A stretch of DNA of 47,746 bases from Bacteroidia bacterium (GTDB lineage Bacteria; Bacteroidota; Bacteroidia; Bacteroidales; VadinHA17): NCBI GenBank assembly GCA_026391215.1, contig JAPLDX010000091.1, forward strand, positions 1 to 47,746, read 5' to 3'. Each line of letters opens with the position of its first letter. The stretch's first letter is position 1. Position numbers and translations under genes: made by a program. Positions 42,849 to 47,746 of this stretch are shown here, piece after piece. Under the pieces are notes generated by a model, which had not been told where the DNA came from, ran no database searches, and worked only from the letters and a program-made list of their open reading frames with translations.

Positions 42849-45800
42849 TCAGTCTCCTGAAACTACCAGCTTCCTGAAGCCAAGGTCAATGCCGCCTGAA
42901 GTTATCCTTACAAGATATAATCCTCCTTTCAGGTTAAGGTCATCAATAGTGAATTCAGATACCCCTGATCCGGCTTTGTATGAAGATATCACTACACCGC
43001 GCATATCATAAATCCGGATATCAGTTTCCTGTGTGAGCGGCACTTCAAAGCTTATTGTTAATTGTTTAACAGCAGGATTGGGGTATAAGATAAAGCCATT
43101 GCCTGATGCGCCTGGCGGATCTTCAATACCGACAACTATAGCTGGTTGAATAACTGAGGATGCCTGGAAAATCTCTTTGGTTATTGTATTCTGAATGAAC
43201 GCAATAACCTCAAAGTCTGACCTATTCAATATCTTATCAAGCGTCCATGTCTGCTCTTCAATTGTTAAGCTATCTTTTCTTGTCCAGTTGCTTCGCAATA
43301 ATATACCACCTGCATCAGGGATGAACTTCCGGAAAATATTCCTGAATTCCTTATTGTCCAGTGAATCTCTCTTTTCTGTAACTGCAATGAAAAGAGTCAG
43401 GTTCTCTGAATCGATATCCTCAAGTGCCTTTAACTTCCCATTAACTGTCAGTACTCCATCAAATACGCTGGTAGTGAGCGAGATGTTGAAAAGTGAACGA
43501 ATAAGGCTTCGCTTTGTGACATTGTTGCTATCAATTTGTGTTATATCGCTGTCATATGCGTACATATACGCAAAATCTTTCTTTGTGCCGCCGTCAATAA
43601 AGGTGTACGGAGTCCTGGTCAATCCGTAGAACAGGATCCTTGCGCTTGCATCTCCCTGATTTGCATCATAATATGGATCGGTTCCTGGGAAGTTGGTATG
43701 ATACTGTATATTAATTACATCTTCGCTTCTGTTCCTTGCAATTATGTTGACAAGATCATTAGCATCGTTGGTTGTCACATCATTGTTGGTATTGGTAAAA
43801 TGTTCAAGTAGAATATTTCTGCTTCGTTCGCCTATCCAGATATCATCAAAAGCAATTCCTTCACCCTCTTTGTCCAGTTTTGAACCATCTGATCCATAAG
43901 CGATTCTGAAAATAACATCCGATTTGCCTTTGAGTCCGTCAAGTGTATGAATTGCCTCTACCCATTCATCATCAGGATTTCCTCTTAATGTCCAGCCCAT
44001 CTGGCTTCCTCCCGGTTCTCCTCTTATTACTGCCGAATTATACCACTGAATACCGTCATCAATAGCGCCCACACTTTTCCATTCACCACTGTCGCCGATT
44101 CTGTACTGAAGAACAGCTCCGTCTATATCCCTGGTAAACATCCTCCATAGCCTGAGCTTAATAAGCGGTCTCTCGGTAGCGCTGAAGTCATAGCATGGCG
44201 ATACAATTGAAGATGATTCCATCTTTGAACTATCAATATCGAAACCTGTAAACCAGGCATTTACACCGGAATATGCTGTGTTTATGGTGTTCCTGTCAGG
44301 TAGTCCGAACGACCAGTTATTGCCGCTCACTTCTCCTTTAACCCAGCCTCCGTTACCTGCTTCGAAGTTCTCAAAATAACCGTCTGAACGAATAGTAATT
44401 GCAGGTTTTATAAATATATCTTTTGTTACTGTATCAATACAGTTTTTATAGGTGGTCTTTACTATATATTGAAACTTCAGATATCCTGTATCGGATTTAA
44501 GATATTTTGCTTCCTTCACCTGAGTACTAAATGCAGAGAACTTATTGCCTTTATAGATCTTCCAGATCAGTGAATCAATCGGGGAAGTGGATATTGTTGC
44601 GTCCTGCAGAATAATTGAATCATTCGGATGCAGACAGTCACTCCTCCAATAAAAGTCAGCACCAGGTCTCCTTCCAAGATTAATTGTTGTGTCTAATGTT
44701 GCAGAACAACCGTTGACAGTAGTCGCTTTAAGTGAAATTTTTTGCAAACCGCTTGTTTTATAGAGATATCCGGGATTTTTTGTTGAATCCGGATATGGTA
44801 CACCGGCATCAGTGAACTGCCAAAACCACGAATCCACGGTTTCAGCTGATTTGGTGTTGTTAATAAAATGCGTTGTATCCAAATCACTTTCAATGCATAC
44901 ATCAACAGGCAGGAAAGCCACCTCAGGAGCCGGATAGATCGTAATGGGAACTGTTGTGCTGGTGCTGCAACCTGTATTAATATTGGTATAGGTGTAAGAT
45001 ACTGAAGTGGCCCCTGACGCCTTTGTGGGATCGAGATAACTTCCGGACATAGGACCCGTGAAAGAACCACCATATATAGAGGGGATCAGATCATATGGCG
45101 TCACATTATCACAGATCTGTTCCCCGAAAGCGAGGTTCTTGATAACAACCTGTCCCAGACTGTCCACAATGATTGCTTTTGAAATGCTGTAATCAACACC
45201 ATCCCATTTATATGAAAAGATCAGAGTATCAAGTCCTTCACCAGCTACAGGTACATTATAATCCGCATTTGTGGCACCAAATGTATAAACAAGAGTATTT
45301 TTAGTATTGGTAAAACCTGTTATCTGAACACCGGACATAGGAACGGGCAGATTAATTACTTTTACGTTATAGGTGGTGTCTTTATAACAGATCACAGAGG
45401 GTATATCAATAAAATTACCCTGGGCTATCCGGATTCTTGTTTTCAATCCAAGGCTGGCAGAACAACCGTTATCATCGGTAATACTGTATTTGATCTCATG
45501 CTCACCCAGCCCGGCGATATCAGGGAACATCTTATCACCTGAAATACCATTTCCGCTGAATGTTCCTCCCGTCTGTACAGGGATCAGCGCAACCGGTCCG
45601 CCATCAATGTTGTATGTAGAATTCAGAGGGAATAAGGGATCTGGTAACGGATTTATAATTACAGTGTCTCTCAGAACTGCGCTGTAACAGCCATTAGGAG
45701 ACTTGTATTGATAAAATACAGGGTAGGATACTCCTGCAGTTCCCAGTGAAGGATCAGCATAAGCTGATGCAGGTTTGGTATCTGACAGAATATCCCCTGT

Positions 45801-47746
45801 CCATGTTGCTGTTCCTCCTATCGGATATACTCCTTCAACTGATATATATTCCTTAGGATCCTTCTGGCAATAGGCAAGATTAAGATTAAGTATATTGATC
45901 TCTGTTCCCACCGAGTCAATCTTGAATGGCTGGCTGATCTGGTAGAAGATACCCAGGTACTTATATGAAAAATAGATACTGTCCTTATCAATTCCTGGAT
46001 GCATTCTGCCCGGATCAATAGCAATTGTGTCGCCGGATGTATAAATAATGCCATTGCTGTTGGTAAGTGTGAAAATACGATCTGTCGCTCCGGTTGGTAC
46101 TCCAGTAACCGTAATGGTATCCTGCCCGCTGTCATGGCAATAAAGCGGATCAAAGCCGTCAAAGGAGGATACGTTTGGATAAACAGTAATAATTTTTGAT
46201 GCTTGTTGTGAACAGGAAGAAGATGTATTCACAATATTAAGCAGATATGTAATAGTATACGGACTTCCTGAAGATCCGGCAGACGAGGGTGAAAAGATAC
46301 TTCCGGTTACACCTGATCCTGAAAAAACACCACCAAGTACATTTGCAGATAATCTAACATCTGCTTCTGATACACTATAGTCTGTTTTGGGTATAAGAAT
46401 TCTTGCAAGAGGATTGCTTTGCACGGCAGCTCCAACTATTGGAGTAAGGTTAGAAGATACAGGTGTCACCTCAAAAATAATCTCCTGGGTGTCGTCAATA
46501 TCTGCTGCTACAAGAGTGTATTGAATATTTGTTCCTATAACGACACTTGTGCTGGTGTCAATATCTTTTCTGTACCATTTATAAGTGGAGATGCCTTCGG
46601 CTTTGGAGAAAGTGTAGCGATATTCTCCCCGTATAATATTTCCTTCAGCTCTGATACCTTCTATACAAACCTCATCAGCTACCGGGACTCCGGTCAGGTC
46701 CTCAACAAGTTCAGTAGCCGGACTTGTTATTACTGATCCGGCATATGGAGGACCAACTGTTGATACAGGAGTTATCTCGAAAGTAAGAGTTTTGTTTATA
46801 TCAGCCGTTACAGGGACATAGGTTGTACCCGTTGCCCCGATTATTGGATCCGTACCATTTCTCAGCCATCTGTAAGTGCTTGCATTTGTTCCGCTGCTGC
46901 CATCAGTATAAGTGTACGTGGTTGTCAGATTATTACCAACTGAAGGATATCCAGAAATTGAAGCTCCGGAGACTGCCGGTATTGGTTTTACGACTACATT
47001 ATAAGTGGTCGGACTAACTGCTGTACAACCATTTAGGTCAATATAATTTACGCTGACTGTCTGGTTCCCTGTTGTATTCCAATTAACAGAATAAGTATTG
47101 TCTGTGACTATTCCTATACCGCCTGCTGACATAGACCAGGAATATCCAGACATCCATGCCTCTGTTTCATATATGTTTCCAGCAGAAGTAATGCGTGGTG
47201 CAGAAGGACCAGTTATTGTCACAAGTGGAAGAGGGTTGACGGTTACTGGTCTTATTACCTGTGATGAAGTACCACAACCAATTGCAACTACCTGAATATT
47301 AACAGTTCCCGAATAGCCGTTTATCCATGTCATCAGACCTGTAGTAGCATTTATCGATCCTGCTGCAGCGTCGCTTAATGACCAGCTAAAACCTGTGCTG
47401 TTGGTGGCTGTTGTGGAATAAAAGGTCATTGTGGTTCCCGCTGTAAGCTCGCAAGTTGGTTCATTGCCTCCTGATACGGTAATAGCCGTTGGAGTTCCTA
47501 CAGCAGGTGTTATATTTACTGTTCTGATCACCTGTGAGGAAGTACTGTTACAACCGGACGCAGTTACCTGTATATCGACACTTCCTGAAAATCCTTCAGT
47601 CCATATCATTACCCCCGTTGTAAGTCCAATTGAACCAGCTAAACCATTGCTTAATGACCAGTTAAAACCTGTGCTGTTGGCAGCTGTTGTTGCATAGGTG
47701 GTTGCGGTTGTTCCGTCGGTCAGCTGGCAGGTGGGTTCACTGCCTG
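42849..47746 (-). CDS. Giant secreted multidomain protein with type IX secretion signal (5' partial)
   Basis: The visible 1631 residues run beyond the right edge; there is no start in the window. The N-terminal visible part has at least two tandem repeats built on GGNEPTCELTAGTT and NSTGFSWSLS. Several Ig-like or PKD-like units follow, including VDSWFWQFTDAGVPYP and LQKISLKATTVNGCSA. A jelly-roll-like segment (YFENFEAGNGGWVKGE, about 44340) is followed by a thioredoxin/Omp28-like segment (ILLEHFTNTNNDVTT, about 43380-43815). The C-terminal 75 residues (YPNPAVKQLTISF, IYDMRGVVISSYKAG, GGLYLVRITSGG) are a type A sorting domain, which directs export by the type IX system and surface attachment or release. 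It is likely an adhesin or matrix protein. No protease domain is visible. Confidence 0.88.
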   Translation of the reverse strand, partial: GSEPTCQLTDGTTATTYATTAANSTGFNWSLSNGLAGSIGLTTGVMIWTEGFSGSVDIQVTASGCNSTSSQVIRTVNITPAVGTPTAITVSGGNEPTCELTAGTTMTFYSTTATNSTGFSWSLSDAAAGSINATTGLMTWINGYSGTVNIQVVAIGCGTSSQVIRPVTVNPLPLVTITGPSAPRITSAGNIYETEAWMSGYSWSMSAGGIGIVTDNTYSVNWNTTGNQTVSVNYIDLNGCTAVSPTTYNVVVKPIPAVSGASISGYPSVGNNLTTTYTYTDGSSGTNASTYRWLRNGTDPIIGATGTTYVPVTADINKTLTFEITPVSTVGPPYAGSVITSPATELVEDLTGVPVADEVCIEGIRAEGNIIRGEYRYTFSKAEGISTYKWYRKDIDTSTSVVIGTNIQYTLVAADIDDTQEIIFEVTPVSSNLTPIVGAAVQSNPLARILIPKTDYSVSEADVRLSANVLGGVFSGSGVTGSIFSPSSAGSSGSPYTITYLLNIVNTSSSCSQQASKIITVYPNVSSFDGFDPLYCHDSGQDTITVTGVPTGATDRIFTLTNSNGIIYTSGDTIAIDPGRMHPGIDKDSIYFSYKYLGIFYQISQPFKIDSVGTEINILNLNLAYCQKDPKEYISVEGVYPIGGTATWTGDILSDTKPASAYADPSLGTAGVSYPVFYQYKSPNGCYSAVLRDTVIINPLPDPLFPLNSTYNIDGGPVALIPVQTGGTFSGNGISGDKMFPDIAGLGEHEIKYSITDDNGCSASLGLKTRIRIAQGNFIDIPSVICYKDTTYNVKVINLPVPMSGVQITGFTNTKNTLVYTFGATNADYNVPVAGEGLDTLIFSYKWDGVDYSISKAIIVDSLGQVVIKNLAFGEQICDNVTPYDLIPSIYGGSFTGPMSGSYLDPTKASGATSVSYTYTNINTGCSTSTTVPITIYPAPEVAFLPVDVCIESDLDTTHFINNTKSAETVDSWFWQFTDAGVPYPDSTKNPGYLYKTSGLQKISLKATTVNGCSATLDTTINLGRRPGADFYWRSDCLHPNDSIILQDATISTSPIDSLIWKIYKGNKFSAFSTQVKEAKYLKSDTGYLKFQYIVKTTYKNCIDTVTKDIFIKPAITIRSDGYFENFEAGNGGWVKGEVSGNNWSFGLPDRNTINTAYSGVNAWFTGFDIDSSKMESSSIVSPCYDFSATERPLIKLRLWRMFTRDIDGAVLQYRIGDSGEWKSVGAIDDGIQWYNSAVIRGEPGGSQMGWTLRGNPDDEWVEAIHTLDGLKGKSDVIFRIAYGSDGSKLDKEGEGIAFDDIWIGERSRNILLEHFTNTNNDVTTNDANDLVNIIARNRSEDVINIQYHTNFPGTDPYYDANQGDASARILFYGLTRTPYTFIDGGTKKDFAYMYAYDSDITQIDSNNVTKRSLIRSLFNISLTTSVFDGVLTVNGKLKALEDIDSENLTLFIAVTEKRDSLDNKEFRNIFRKFIPDAGGILLRSNWTRKDSLTIEEQTWTLDKILNRSDFEVIAFIQNTITKEIFQASSVIQPAIVVGIEDPPGASGNGFILYPNPAVKQLTISFEVPLTQETDIRIYDMRGVVISSYKAGSGVSEFTIDDLNLKGGLYLVRITSGGIDLGFRKLVVSGD

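Noticed and set aside
46600..47746. DNA repeats in the giant protein gene as a mobile or CRISPR repeat
   Set aside because: They are in frame and encode tandem Ig-like protein repeats.

Overview
The window is chromosomal DNA of an uncultured-type member of the Bacteroidota, most likely in or near Bacteroidales/Marinilabiliales. The signs are a SusC/SusD pair, a large protein with a type IX secretion C-terminal signal, a coaX–OMP–lptC–corC cluster, lipoprotein signals ending in Ser-Cys, and several TAnnTTTG -7 boxes. No rRNA, tRNA or CRISPR array was seen.

Layout. (1) 1-633, minus: the N-terminal part of an aspartate kinase, cut by the window edge. (2) 719-23796, minus: a 23-kb array of eight FtsX/MacB-type ABC permeases of about 790 residues each (called P1 to P8 from left to right; transcription runs P8 to P1). 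Two overlapping beta-propeller lipoprotein genes lie between P3 and P2. There is no ATPase gene and no membrane-fusion protein gene. (3) 23797-23994: a divergent control region with a strong sigma-54 promoter facing P8 and two tandem 17-bp palindromes. (4) 23995-26722, plus: an NtrC-type response regulator and a histidine kinase whose two membrane helices are joined by about six residues. (5) 26771-34316, plus: mfd, coaX, an outer-membrane protein, lptC, a small membrane protein and a CorC/HlyC-type protein. (6) 34364-42608, minus: a MORN-repeat protein, susD, susC, a DUF3109 protein and gpmI. (7) 42849 to the right edge, minus: a giant secreted adhesin-like protein, 5' partial.

The regulator, its probable enhancer sites, the sigma-54 promoter and the permease/propeller array look like one envelope-stress or envelope-transport system. 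The kinase and its permease targets resemble Bce-type detoxification modules in logic, but with a sigma-54 output and many permeases. This is inference; the substrate is unknown and the ATPase must be encoded elsewhere.

The permease array also carries two related mobile cassettes (15878-16205 and 18640-19106) with C-tract/G-tract palindromic ends. One encodes an intact DUF559 (Vsr-like) nuclease and the other an internally deleted relic. Both sit at the same position at the 3' end of a permease gene, and each is flanked by a second copy of the last 52 coding bases of that gene. Similar palindromic ends without a gene occur just after the stop codons of corC and gpmI, and a differently sequenced C/G-rich pair follows mfd. 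This looks like a site-selective, gene-end-restoring element family and is the most unusual feature of the window.
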